From positions 3,947,616 to 4,011,615 of the forward strand of contig VZSR01002145.1 of the NCBI GenBank assembly GCA_013398615.1: a stretch of 64,000 bases of DNA, written 5' to 3'. The translations under genes were made by a program, and so were the position numbers. Below the pieces are notes generated by a model. That model had not been told where the DNA came from and searched no databases. It saw only the letters and a program-made list of their open reading frames with translations. The stretch is from Brachypodius melanocephalos (lineage: Eukaryota; Chordata; Aves; Passeriformes; Pycnonotidae). This document shows, one piece after another, positions 49,722 to 60,800 of this stretch; position 1 is the stretch's first letter, and each line of letters opens with the position of its first letter.

Positions 49722-51236
49722 TGTTTTTCTTTTTCTCTCCCTCCTTTTCTCAAGCTGCTATTGGAAGGGTAGTGCAAATCCCTGAGGTTTTCAACTTCTT
49801 CCTCCATGGCTGGTGGTGCAGGAAAGGTGCCTGAGTAACTTGTAAAGTAGAAAAACCTCAGTCAGCTCTTGTCTCGTCTCCGGTTTTAATATATTTGTTT
49901 GCTATTTGAATTTATCTCTAGAAGGAAATTGCTCATCTCTACAAAAAGATCTTTTGAATGCTTTATCTCAATGTGAAGTTAACCAGCAGTATTAAGGATT
50001 GCATGGCCTCTGTCCTGCCCTTATCCCAGTGCTGGGAACCACTGGCTCCTTCTCCACCTGGGGAGCGCTCGGTGCGTGGGCTCGGATGTTTTCCAAGAAA
50101 AAAGTGAGGTGAAGCCATCCACCCAGCCCAAACCTGCCAGTAAAAGGCTTAGGGAGCAGTGGAGAGAGTCTCACTGCATCAGGGTGCTGCCATGAGGCAC
50201 GGGCAGGTCCAGAACCTCTTCTCTTTATGGGTCACACCTGGACCATGGTGGGGGATGTGTACCCTGGAGGAGGAGTTTACTGGAGGGGAAAAAGGGATTT
50301 TACTTGACTATTTATAGAAGATCCTTTAGGAATATAAAGTACCTCTCTGCAAAGTGGGGGAAGAGTAAGGAAGGTCTAAAGTCGTGTAGGAAAAACACTT
50401 GGGGATTACAACTGCCTGGAAAATAGTCTGCAAATACATAGGCCAGAGCTCTCTGTCTGTATGGTTAGTATTTTCAGCATCAATTTATTTCTTTTTTGGC
50501 CAGCATTTGCTCTTTTACACACCCAGGTGTGTGTGTACATCTGACTCAATGTGCCTTGCATGTGTGCTTTAGTCTTTCTGGAGAGAGGTGTGAGCTGGGG
50601 ACGTGGCTGGGAGGGCCACTCCCCAACCACAGTTGAGGGTTCCTCAGTGTCCCAGTGACCCTTCGGATCAAAATGAGACCTGGACTCCAGCCTGTGTAGT
50701 GGCTGTCTTAGTTTGGGGATGATGTCCTGTGCAGTGGCACCTGTAACCTTGGAGGGGAGTTGGGATGAAGAGAAAGAAAAGCTGCTTCACTCTTCTGTGG
50801 ACGAAAAATCAGCATTGCCATGGTTTGTCTACAGAGCCAAAAACAAGCCAAGGTCTGGAACCGGCTTTGCTGGAGTTCAGGCTCTCTGTGGCACCATGAT
50901 CCCATTATCCAGAGGATTTATTCCCTGCCAGGTCATGGTTCTTGTTTCTGTGGGGTTTATGAGATTTTTTTTTTTTTTTGTAAAGGAGAAGTCAACACGC
51001 CTTGCATGAAGTTAACAAAATCCAAGCGCTTGTGTTTGCAGTCAGTGACTCAGAACTCCAAGCTGTGCAATTCTGGGTTCTCCATCTCCCACCCCAGCGT
51101 GTGATGATTCTGTCCGAGTCTTTCTGTACTTCTGCCACAGTAAATGTGAAAGCTTGCTTGCATTATTTTTTAGAAATGCATTTTGCACACTCGAGTTTCA
51201 CTGAAGCTCCGTGAAAAGGTTAGTTTGAAGCAGATG

Positions 51237-51242
51237 AATAAA
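51237..51242 (+). terminator. Candidate intermediate NUFIP2 poly(A) signal
   Basis: AATAAA followed about 30-45 nt downstream by the T/G-rich run taatttgtgtctc. This gives a plausible 8.3-kb 3' UTR form. Confidence 0.45.
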
Positions 51243-52904
51243 GCTATGCACATGTTTTGAAAGTTTTAATTTGTGTCTCATTACCAGAAGTGACTTATCT
51301 GCCCTCTTTTGCATTCCTGTGCTGTCATTGCCTCCATTCTCTTCACCATCTCGGAGGGTATAATGTAAGGTGACAGTTCTTTGCTGACAGCTGTAGCAGA
51401 AAACTGGCGCTTCTTGATTTTTTTAGTAGCCTTTCTCTCTCCTTTGCTTTCTCTGTATCTCTCTGTATAGCTATATAAATATATATATATTATTTTTTTA
51501 TTTTAAAGAGCCTACTTTAGTAATTGAATCGGAGGGAGCGGGGTGTGCTGGCTTGTGTTTCAGATACACTTTGTGCTGTCGGATGAACCAGTGCGCTTTT
51601 TGTCTCCGGGGAGAGCGTGGTGGTGGCACCCACCAGTGTCCCCATGGGGACAGGGAGCCCCCCAGGCAAAGCAGCTTTGGGGAGGGGATGGAGACCAGTC
51701 CACTGCGCTGCAGGCCAGTGGTGTGGGCAAACTCGAGGCTTCTAATGACACAATGAACCAAGAGGAATCCTACTGCTGTGTATTGCCACTGTGAGGCAGG
51801 AGGGACAGGGTTCCTCACTATCCCGCTGCAGGGCTGGAGTGGAGACTGGGTTCCCTCCAGCCTCGGGGGTGAGAGCTTTATTTTGGTTTTGTTTTCATGT
51901 GTTAGGTGCGTTGCATTGCAGGTACCACCTTTGGAAACGTGTTGGCTTAGCCCAGAGCCTGTGTGCGGGAGAGTTGGGACTTTGTGGCAGGAGAAGGACC
52001 CTGACAGCTTTCTCCTCCTGTTCCCTTTGCCATGGCAGAAATTTGTACTAACTTGACAGCTTTTTTTCATACAGAACAGGGCTGCTTTTCTATCTACCAT
52101 CACACGTGTACTTACACACCTTCAGCGGCTTCCCAGCCTCTGAAGGTCCTCAACTTGTTTACTGGGGGGACTGATGCCCCTCTCTCCCCCTTCCCTGAAT
52201 ATTTCAGTGTTAAGGGCGGTGCAAAACACAACGGCGCTGGGGCTGGAGAGATCCTTGCAGGCAGAGCCGGGCGGGGTCAGTCTCCTGTCCTGCCGCCCTT
52301 CCCCGTCGATAAGTTCTCATTTCTTTCCTGGTTTGTATTCAAATCACTGCGAGGGGTTGTGCTCTACCTGCTCAGGAGCTGAATTACCTCTGACCTGCAG
52401 AGAGGGGCAGCCCCTCTTTGGTGTCGATGTTGTAGTGTGCGACCACACGGATCAGTAAAAGGTAGTCTTTGTTTCCTTCTCCCCTCCCCGGTGATTTCTG
52501 ATTAGGTTAATGCACTCTGTGTGCCCAGCTGGAAAAGCGTAGGCGTTTTCCCGGTGGTGAGAGGGTGGCTAGAGGAGTTTAGTGTAAAACCTGCTGTAGC
52601 TGTGTCTGGCGCAGCCCCTTGCGCTGGTGTGGGTGATGTCACGGACTGTAAGGATAGGTAATGTCCATGAGCTGTAATGGCATGATGTATCTTTACCAAT
52701 GATGTCATACTTCACACTAAATGTTTAAGAAAAAAAAAAAAGAAAAAGAAAAAAAAAAAAAAACAACCTTACCTGAAATTTTGTTTATTCTGCACCAACA
52801 GGTCTTCAAAATTTATCCAAATTTTATTATTTTATCAGGAAAAAAAAAAGAAATTTGTGTAGATCGAATACGTTAAGACAGACAATAAGTGATGTAAATT
52901 GTTG

Positions 52905-52910
52905 AATAAA
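52905..52910 (+). terminator. Candidate distal NUFIP2 poly(A) signal
   Basis: AATAAA followed by tttgtgggtgtcagtgtg, a strong GU-rich downstream element. It is the last signal before the opposing CRYBA1 transcript and is the best guess for the end of the longest NUFIP2 mRNA. Confidence 0.55.
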
Positions 52911-53284
52911 AATTTTAAAGTTTGTGGGTGTCAGTGTGACTTTCTTTTTTGCATTTTCAGGAAGCAACCTGGGTTCAGATCCCAGGGGCCTGGCAGTGTT
53001 GGCCACAGAGCCCATGAACTGTGTGTACGCAGATGGGGTGGAACCCAGGTGTCCTTTACTTTGTCAGGGGAAGGAGAGGGCAGGGAGGGAAAAAACCAAG
53101 GGTTTCTGTGCAACAGTGAGGGTCTGAACCTCCCTCAGTGTGAGCCCTACCACACTTCAGTCCAGCTTAAATTAAGTAGGAGGGAGTCTGGTCCCTGCTC
53201 CTGGGATGGGGATGTGCAACCTCAGTCCCAAACACGCAACAGCAAACACACACCACGCTGATTTATCTTTTTCTTTCAGTCACG

Positions 53285-53290
53285 TTTATT
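53285..53290 (-). terminator. CRYBA1: CRYBA1 poly(A) signal
   Basis: TTTATT on the plus strand is AATAAA on the minus strand, 157 nt after the stop. GT-rich sequence (gtggtgtgtgtttgctgttg on the minus strand) follows downstream, giving a short 3' UTR of about 180 nt. Confidence 0.85.
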
Positions 53291-53446
53291 GGCAATTGTG
53301 GCGGTCGGTACCGTTTTGGGAGTGTTGTTCCATAAGCAGTGGCAGTACGAGAAGGGGGTTGGTTATTTCGGGAGGGGAGTTATTAGCACCAAGAGGGAGC
53401 CGGTGAGCTTTCGAAACCTTGCAGAGGTGTACTGGGAGGTGAGGAG

Positions 53447-53594
53447 CTACTGCTGGACACGCCTGATGGATTGGATCTGGGAGGTCTGGGCGTGCGAACC
53501 CCACTCTCTCCAGTGCTTGTAGTCTCCACCGTGATGGTCAGACTCCAGGACGTACTGGTAGCCACGGTACCCGGGATACTGGTAGCACACCCAG
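53447..53594 (-). CDS. CRYBA1: CRYBA1 exon 6 (Greek key 4 and stop)
   Basis: The acceptor is TTCTTCCAG|CTGGGT. It encodes WVCYQYPGYRGYQYVLESDH to QIQSIRRVQQ and TAG at 53449-53447. The preceding intron is only 115 bp. Confidence 0.96.
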
Positions 53595-56500
53595 CTGGAA
53601 GAAAAGGACAAAGAGGTAAGCAGGGGGGGTTACAGGGTGTCCCCCTCCCGCCGTGGTGGCGCAGCGATGGCAGTGGATTGTCCCTGCTGCTCCTTGGGCT
53701 GTCACTTACGCGCCACACTGGATCTTCATGGAGCCCACTTCGTTGTTGGCCCAGCCCATGGCCTGCAGCGAGGGGTAGTCATCGGCAATCTCCCACTGGC
53801 GGCCGATGAAGTTGTCTTTCTCGAAAATGGTGATCTTGGATTCCTTGTGATTCTGTGGGGGAGAGCAGGGGGTGAGGGGGAGGTGGTGCTCCTTTCCCAG
53901 CCTGGGTGGGAATGGCAGAATTGTCACTCCCTACGGCATTACTCAGAGGCTTCCAGGACGGAGGTGCTCAGACCCTGGCTGTTTGGAGTTTTCTGGGTGG
54001 CTGGGAGGTGTCAGCTATGCCACAGCTACTGTCTCAGGCTGGCTGTCCCCTAGCTCTGCTCATGTACAGCTTGCCCAGAAATCCCCTCAAAACCTTTAAC
54101 AAACAGGACAGAAAGAGCAAATCCTGCTGGGATTGTGGGGGGAAGCGGTGAGCCTGCCCCCGGTATAGCTGTGTTTTCCCTTCCTAACCTCACTGCCGTG
54201 GCCTGGGGGACGTTTTAAGGGGACCAGAGCTGCGTGGGACACTCACGGCGGAGCAGACGGGGCGGAAGGACATGAGGCGCTCGATGTGGTAGGCGTTGCT
54301 GCCGCTCCAGGCGTCCCAGCGCGGGTACTCTCCCCTCTCCAGGATGAACTGCTGCCCGCAAAACCCGGTGTGCTCGTAACCGACCCAGCTGCAAAAACAG
54401 AGCGAGGGCTGCCAGGGCTTCCTGCGGCAGCTCCAGGCATCCTGCTGGGAGCTGGCACAGCGGCAGGATGTAGGTGCAAGGAGGAGGTTGGGGTCTGGCC
54501 TCTGCCCACAGGTTGGGAGGAGAGGAAGCGGTGCTGGATGTGGGCAGAGAAGCCAGGGAGGCACCCACACAGCATCCCTGGCTGCAATGGGAGATGGGGA
54601 GACCCTGGGGCCCATCCTGCACGGGTGGCTCTTCCCCCTGGCTCTGTCATTATTTATGCAGACCAGCATTGTTTCAGGATGCCCCAGCTGCCCTTCTCTC
54701 CCAAAGGCCTCATTTCTTACTTGTTTCCCAATTACAACCTGACACTGCTGGAAAGACCTGAATTCCTGATACCCAAGGCAGGCAGAGTCCATCTGGCTCC
54801 GAGCAGAGAGCAGGGACCTATGGCCTTTCCCCTTTCTGCCTCCCCCTCTTTGCTGAAAACAAACAAGGAGAAGTGAGTGGGATGCCTCCACCCTGCAGGA
54901 CACATTTTGCAAGCCCTGGTGCTGCCCACACAGCACTTTCCTGTCCCCAGGATGGCAGTGTCCCCTTAAGGAGACTGGGGACAGAGCCACAGGCAGAGCA
55001 GGGAGACAGAGCAGAGCAGGGCTGGGGGTTGGAAGGTGGGTGGCATGGGCTGTGCAGGGCATGGATCCCCTGCTGATGGGGTACAAAGGGTGCTGAGGGG
55101 GTCGAGGTTTTCCTACCACTGACCCAAACTGGGCCCCAACGCCACGACCTGCAGCCAGCCCACCCTGTGCAAGGTGAACGGCCTGATTAGGAACACGTCA
55201 ACTGGAGCAGGGAGCTGATTACAGCGTGAGCACGCACGCTGCTGTAATCCCATTAGCATTACACATCCTAAAGATAGCAGCACAAATCTATCCCGTCTGC
55301 TCCGCGCCCCGGCGGGATGCGCTCCACGGGGACCGTTCCCGACACTCTGAGCCACTCGGGAGGTGCCTGCCTGTGCCAGGGAAGATTCCCGTGTGCAGGG
55401 AGAAGCCCAGCTCTGCTCCCTACCCCTCTCAGGACTGGAGAAGCTGCGGGAAGGTTCTGCTCTGTTCTGGGAAGCTGTGCAGGGCAGGGAAAGCCCAGGG
55501 CAGAGCAAGGCTGGGCCACTCACTGAGCACTGACCCTCTTTGCATCCTTGTGCAGCAACCCTGCTCCAAACCTGACTGGTCCAACACTGCAGGAGGCAGT
55601 TTTGGGTGATGCCAAAGGTGTTGCCACTGTCCTCTGGCCCTCTCTCTGTGTCAGTGCTGCCTGGGGCAGGCTGCTCTACACGGGCAGGGTGGGATCCCCT
55701 CATGCCTGACTTCCCTTGGCTGTGGTGCTTGGCTCCAGACAAGCAGAATGGGGACAGCTGGTCCCACTCCATGCTTGGGCACCCCTCTCCCAGCCTGGGA
55801 AAGCATCCCCTCCACTGGCAGCTGGGTACTCACGCGCCACATTCCACCTTCAGGGAGCGGATGTTGTCGAAGCCACATTCCATGATGTTTGGACAGGCCG
55901 AAGTGAACTCCATCCTCTTGCCCTGGAAGTTTTCTTGATCGTACACGGTGATCTGGAACGGAGAGCGAGCTGCCGAGTTGGAAACTGCCCAGCAGTGGCC
56001 CCGAGTAATTCAGCGCCTCTTGGAGACGGAAGGTGGCTCCGTCAGGGAGAGAGCCGGGGAGGCTGCACCGGGCACCCCTCTGGGCTGGGACACAGCCCCG
56101 CACGCCTCCGCGTCCCTGCACTGCTGGCCCCGCGACGCCCTGCCTTGGTGCCGGGGGAGCCGCAGGCTGGCCCCCGCTCCGCTCTCCTGCTCACCCCGGC
56201 GGAGATCAGTTCCCGGGGCAGCGGTGCCGTCCGGAGAGAGGAGCGGAGCCGTTCTGGGACGGGCGGGTGGCAGGGCTGTGGCTGGCGGTTCTCCCGGCCT
56301 CTGCTCCGAACGCTCTAGGGCAAAGAGGATTAACGGGGGAAAGGGCGAGGGGCACCTCCCCGAGGGGCTGCGGCTGAAGCTCTCCTCTCCCGCGACAGCT
56401 CCAGGCTTCGACGGGATGCTCCTCACTTGTGCACTTGCTTCTCCTCTCCCTCTCTTCTCCCTCCTGGACCTGTGGCACTGGGGCTATTGCCAGACCCCTC

Positions 56501-56894
56501 GGGGCTGCTCCCTGCCTTGCTCCACAGTGCCCACTGCCCATGTTCACCCTGTCTGCATGGACAGGGGAGGGAAAACAACAGCTGGTGGCTTTTGGGGACT
56601 GTGCCTGTCATGGGATGGCTGGCAAGAGCAGGGCACAGCTGGCCCAGGGTGCTGTGAAGAGCCTTATGAAAAACACCCAGGAGGTATTTGAGCAGGCAGG
56701 AGGCACATTCCCATGGGCAGAGGACAGGGGTGCCTGTTTCCCGTGCTCGTTGTGCAGATTTCCTGGCCCCAGAGGATGGGCTTTGCCCTTCTCCCTGTTC
56801 CCTACCTGCACACAGAGAAAGGCAAAATACAGGGGCTGTGAGGACATACCTTCCACGGGCCCATGGGAACAGGCAGAGGGTTTGTCTGAGCCAT
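53447..56894 (-). CDS. CRYBA1: CRYBA1, beta-crystallin A1 (198 aa, from the exon 2 ATG)
   Basis: Minus-strand exons 56894-56850 (coding part of exon 2), 55952-55834, 54388-54247, 53852-53710 and 53594-53447 join to 597 nt, an intact 198-residue protein ending SIRRVQQ. It is a structural refractive protein of the lens. Each of exons 3-6 encodes one Greek-key motif: ITVYDQENFQGKRMEF..., WVGYEHTGFCGQQFILERGE..., NHKESKITIFEKDNFIGRQW... and WVCYQYPGYRGYQYVLESDH... Splice sites are canonical GT/AG and phases agree. The length equals mammalian betaA1. The ATG at 56894-56892 has a strong context (A at -3, G at +4). In other vertebrates a longer isoform, betaA3, starts in exon 1; here that frame is broken. 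The gene lies between NUFIP2 and putative MYO18A as in other vertebrates. Confidence 0.96.
53710..53852 (-). CDS. CRYBA1: CRYBA1 exon 5 (Greek key 3)
   Basis: The acceptor is CCCCACAG|AATCAC and the donor GGCGC|GTAAGT. It encodes NHKESKITIFEKDNFIGRQW to GSMKIQCGA, starting at the interdomain linker. Confidence 0.96.
54247..54388 (-). CDS. CRYBA1: CRYBA1 exon 4 (Greek key 2)
   Basis: The acceptor is TTTTTGCAG|CTGGGT and the donor TCCGCC|GTGAGT. It encodes WVGYEHTGFCGQQFILERGE to MSFRPVCSA, 47 codons plus one base. Confidence 0.96.
55834..55952 (-). CDS. CRYBA1: CRYBA1 exon 3 (Greek key 1)
   Basis: The acceptor is CCGTTCCAG|ATCACC and the donor GGCGC|GTGAGT. It encodes ITVYDQENFQGKRMEF to SLKVECGA, 119 nt, with the expected F-x-G-x-R/K-type Greek-key signature. 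Confidence 0.95.
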
Positions 56895-56914
56895 CTTTGC
56901 TGCTGGATCGGTGT
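56850..56914 (-). CDS. CRYBA1: CRYBA1 exon 2 (N-terminal arm)
   Basis: The acceptor is TTCTCCAG|ACACCG and the donor TGGAAG|GTATGT. The first 20 nt (TDPAAK in the betaA1 frame) lie before the betaA1 ATG at 56894. The rest encodes MAQTNPLPVPMGPWK, the flexible N-terminal arm. The intron after it is phase 0. Confidence 0.94.
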
Positions 56915-57650
56915 CTGGAGAAGGAAAGAAAAGCCATTTTTACTGCAGCGTGTCCCTGTGCATCCCTGCTGCCCGCTCGCAAGGCTGAGGGACGGCTCTG
57001 TGCCCGCCACCCACAGCGCCTGTTTGAGGACAGCTGCCCCACTGCTGGGGACAAGCCACACCAGCCACAGAGAGACCCTCTTGCCAGCCCCAGCATGGGG
57101 AAGGGGGCACAGCAGAGAGCTGTGGGACACATCCAAAGCAGGGTACTCCCTTCTCACGGCTGCAGTGCCCTTTTCCTCCTCCCTGCCATGGTGTGGAGCC
57201 TGCATGCCCACCAGGGCACAGTGTCCAATCCCCCTTTCTGCTTCCCCAAGGCCAGACCACTGCTAGGAAAAGCACCCCTGAGCCAGAGCAGGGGGCTTCA
57301 GTGGGCACGGGCTGCCCTGTCCCTGGCAGAGTCCATCAGACCCTGCCTGATCCCCTGCCCGGTGTCCCTTGGGAGGCACGGTGGGCTCCCACAGACAGCC
57401 CTGGCTAATGGTGGGAGATGCCCACCGGTGTGCCGTGCCGGTGGGCACCGGAAGTGGGGTGCTCTGCTCTAGAGGGGTTCTCAGCCCCCCTGGCTGCCAG
57501 CAGGGACGTGTGAGCCTGTCTTATGCCACGGGAAACAGCGACGGTCCCTCTGGGGTGTCTTTTGCCACCAGGCAGGAGGAAGGGTGTCTGCCCAGGCAGC
57601 TGGCAGCGGAGGGGTGAGGTGGGAGAGGTGCGCATCGGCCCAGGACTCAC

Positions 57651-57690
57651 CTAGCTCAGGCGGTTACTGCTGCTTCGCCCATGTAATGTT
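57651..57690 (-). other. CRYBA1: CRYBA1 exon 1 with broken betaA3 leader
   Basis: The exon ends at 57651 with donor CTAG|GTGAGT. An ATG at 57682-57680 opens MGEAAVTA and stops at TGA 57658-57656. In the frame of the downstream betaA1 ATG the exon instead reads TAA then PPEL, and continues across the splice as DTDPAAKM. Removing one A of the AA pair at 57665-57664 would join MGEAAV to PPELDTDPAAKM, similar to the mammalian betaA3 leader (QELETLPTTKM). So the betaA3 reading frame is off by one base, either genuinely or by assembly error. The left end is only an estimated transcription start, about 25-30 nt after the TATA box. Confidence 0.8.
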
Positions 57691-57710
57691 TGCCTACTTC
57701 AGCGGCTCAG

Positions 57711-57718
57711 CTTTTATA
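57711..57718 (-). promoter_or_regulatory. CRYBA1: CRYBA1 TATA box
   Basis: TATAAAAG on the minus strand, about 29 nt upstream of the exon 1 ATG region. Vertebrate beta-crystallin genes use TATA promoters with strong lens specificity. Confidence 0.85.
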
Positions 57719-57760
57719 GGGTACTGCTGGCCGGGAACCGGTGCCAGCGTTTGCAGAGCC

Positions 57761-57767
57761 GTCAGCA
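57761..57767 (-). promoter_or_regulatory. Maf-type half site (MARE) upstream of CRYBA1
   Basis: TGCTGAC on the minus strand, about 43 bp upstream of the TATA box. It is a half Maf recognition element. A second TGCTGA half site is on the plus strand at 57791-57796. L-Maf and c-Maf activation of crystallin promoters through such elements is established; activity here is inferred. Confidence 0.5.
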
Positions 57768-57839
57768 CAATGCTTGCTCTGGCATTGTCCTGCTGATCCC
57801 TGGAGATTTCAGCTGCTCATCCCCATGGTCTGAGCCACA

Positions 57840-60800
57840 TTCTTAGGGAAAAAGAAAAAAAAAATTTGATAATAAAAAAAAAAAAATAATCGGGGCGGCT
57901 GTTTGCACAGATAATCTTGGGCACAAATGACTCAACGATTTGACCGCGCTGGCATTTTCCAGGGGCAATGCACCGCGCCGTCACGGGGTGAGCCTGGGGG
58001 CTGGCCTGGCCCTGGCGCCACTTGGCACCGTGGGGACAGCAGGGACACCTCCCCGTGAGACCCTGTGGGTGGTGGGCTTGGCAGGGTGTCTACCAGGCAC
58101 TGTTGCTTCGCTTCACCAGCCAAGACGTGTTGTCTGTCACCACGTGGCGTGGACACCCTCCTCCCATCACGGGCGAGGAAGGCTGGAGGTGAGAACTGGC
58201 GTGGCCCTGGCAGACATGTCCCCACGGCTACGCCGAGCCCCAACGCTCCACACAACGCTGCCACCAGCACAACCCCACACCCAGGACACCTGCCAGGGCC
58301 TCGGGGAGGCCTCGGTCCTGCGGTAACCACAGCCCCCAGCCCCACAGCCCCCTTCTCATGCGGGGCTCCCATGGGCCGTACTCTGCGGGCCCTGGGGCAC
58401 CATGGTGGGCACAGCCCGGGCCGTCGGGGGTCACGAGGCGAGCGTGGCGGCGCAGGCTGCTGCCTCAGCGCATGGCTGCCAGCACAATGCTCGCCCGCGT
58501 CTGACTGCCCCTTTTGTCTCCCCGTTGGGCAGCCGAGGCCGCACAAAACAAAGCGCCCCGTCAGCGCTGCCTGCGGCATGGCCTGGCGCCCGGCCCGGGG
58601 GACCCTGCGGGGACGCGCGGCGGGGTGGCACCCGACCAGACAGGGCTCAGCGGGGTCCTGGGGGAGCCTTGCTGCCGGCAGGGCACTGCCCTGACCGGGG
58701 AAGATGGGGTTTGCGGAATTCCTTCCCCTGGCTGGCTGCTGCAGGATGGGGATAAGGGTGGGACCGGTGTCACCGGGGGGATCGCTGTGACACAGAGCCG
58801 TGGGGCTGCACCCCCGAGCCTGGCGTGCCAGCTGACAGTACAACCACATCCCAGCAAATTTGGGTCGGGGAATGGGAAGGGCAGGAGCACCTGCCCTCTG
58901 CAAGGATGCCAAAACAGAGGCTGGTGGTGGGATGGTGCTGTGAAGCCTCTCCAGCACACTCCCTGTGCACCTGCTGGGCGCATCCTGGCTGAGGCGGGAG
59001 GTCAGCTCGGAGCTCGCCCTCCAGCTCAATCCAGCCCCTGGGACATGCCCTGGTCACGGCTCCGGCCACCCCAGAGTGTGGAGGCTTTGCCAGGAGCCTG
59101 GTGCCGCTAGAGGGAGAGCTCAGCCCGAGCAGGATGGGACACCATCGGCGCATGCGGGTGTACGGTGTGGGTGTGTGGCACTGCACATCCTGCTGCACCC
59201 CACACAGGCACCTGCCTCTCCTTGCAACAGGAACCGTCTCTGGATGAAAACCACCCCAGAGCAAAGCCTGGAGGAGACAGCCACCCTAAGCCAGGGGAAA
59301 AGCGGGAGGGGAAGCCCCCCCTGCACAGCCCACACTGGTCATGGCTGGGGAAGGATCACTCTCAGCAGATAACAGGACCCCAGTATGGCTCAGGCTGCTG
59401 TGAACACCCCAACCCCTCACCCTGCTCATAGTGTGGTGGGGCAGGTGTCCCCCCTTCAAGGACCTGGGGGCACAGTGGCGAGTGCCTGGGGAGCCAGTGG
59501 TGCTGGCGGGTCCACAGGTTGTCCGGAACAACTGGTTTTTCTAGATCCAAGAGACTATAAAAATGCAGTGACCTATTTAGGGAACCCCGTGGTGCTGCAA
59601 AACAGATGCTTCCCCTCCCAGCCCGGCTCCAGGCCCTTGCCCTGGCCAGCCATCTGCGCCTGCCAGGCAAATGCCACTGGCACCGGAGCTCTGTCCCACT
59701 TCTCCAAAGAAAACCCTGGGCAACACAAAGAGTTTCCTTGGATGTGGGATTTGCTGGTGCCTGGGGAACCCCCTGCCAGGGCAAGCTTCTCAGGGCAACC
59801 CAACCTGTTTCTGCCAAAGCCAGACAGGATCATGTTGACAGGAACAGCTGGTCAGCTTGCTGGAAAATACAGGGTGTTTAGCTCCGGGGATGTGGCAGGG
59901 GAGTGGCCCCAGTGGGTGGCTGCTGGTGGCAGGGCTGTGTGGCACTGGGGACCCTGTGCTATCCCACAGCTTGGCAGTTCCAGCCGGCATCAGCCCATCA
60001 CCACCTGCCCAGTGTGATAAGGAAGCAGGAGCTTCCACAGGCTGTTAACCAGCTGTTCATCCATCTGTGCCAGGAGCAGGGCAGAGGTACAGCAACACAG
60101 TGTGTTCCTTCACCACAGCTGCCGGAAAACCCTCCTGGAAGCTCAGACGGGCTCTGCCGCCCTTCCAGATCACTCGACCCCATCCCTGCTCTCCAGATGG
60201 CTGCGGCTCCCTGCACTTGGTGCCACGTGCCTGGGACAAAGGACAGTGTGACAAAAGCAGGCAGCTGCGCTCACTGCCGCCCTCCGCCCCTGCAAGAGCT
60301 GCATCTCCTCCACCACTGCATCCCTGGGGCCAGGGCCCAGCACGGGGCTCCTTGCTCAGCTGCCAGCTTGCTCTGCCATGCCCCCTGTGTCCTGCTCTGC
60401 TGCTGCTGTGGGATCGTGTCCTGGGCACAGGCTGTGGGCTGGAAATCACAGCCAGCTTTAGCACTGAGAGGGAGCAGGGCTTGTGACACCCAGACAGGTG
60501 TGTCCAAGAGTGGCTCACAGCCTGTTGGTAGGAGAGCCAGAATCACACGACTCAGCCAGCAATGGTAAGATGGCAGCAGGAGTTTGGAGTGAGTCCCCTG
60601 GGGTACCTTGGGAGAGGGCACTGTCCCTGTGACCTCTCTGAGCTTCCCAGTCAGAGACTGAGCACTGCCTGAAAAATGCTTTTGGAAAAAGCTTGTAGAT
60701 GCCTCTCTCTGGGGTCGCTGTTCCCAAAGCCTCACTCCAGCTTCCCTGGGCCCTGTTGCTCCCATGACCGATAGGAAGGGAGGCTGTCCCAGCACTGATA

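Larger units (their letters stand above)
42918..52930 (+). other. NUFIP2: NUFIP2 3' UTR (inferred, up to about 10 kb)
   Basis: This is AT-rich, ORF-poor sequence downstream of the NUFIP2 stop, with many A and T homopolymers and a Pumilio-type TGTAAATA at 49235-49242. It has AATAAA signals at 44212, 44483, 51237 and 52905. The last is followed by GT-rich sequence and lies just before the converging CRYBA1 gene, so it is the likely distal end. A CR1 LINE fragment is embedded at about 44,700-45,576. Mammalian NUFIP2 also has a very long 3' UTR. Which poly(A) sites are used cannot be decided from sequence. Confidence 0.7.

Noticed and set aside
51498..52103. 201-codon minus-strand open frame in the NUFIP2 3' UTR
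   Set aside because: No domain, no splice or promoter context, and antisense to the inferred UTR.
54190..55119. 309-codon minus-strand open frame spanning CRYBA1 exon 4
   Set aside because: Only the exon 4 portion is crystallin. The rest is intron read-through, and canonical splice sites explain the exon.
56423..57472. Open frames of 262 (minus) and 347 (plus) codons inside CRYBA1 introns 1-2
   Set aside because: They overlap a confidently placed CRYBA1 exon and have no homology I recognise; compositional shadows.
57932..59029. 365-codon open frame on the minus strand upstream of CRYBA1
   Set aside because: GC-rich DNA makes stop codons rare. The translation is Pro/Arg/Gly/Ala-rich with no recognisable domain, and overlapping open frames of similar quality exist on the other strand.
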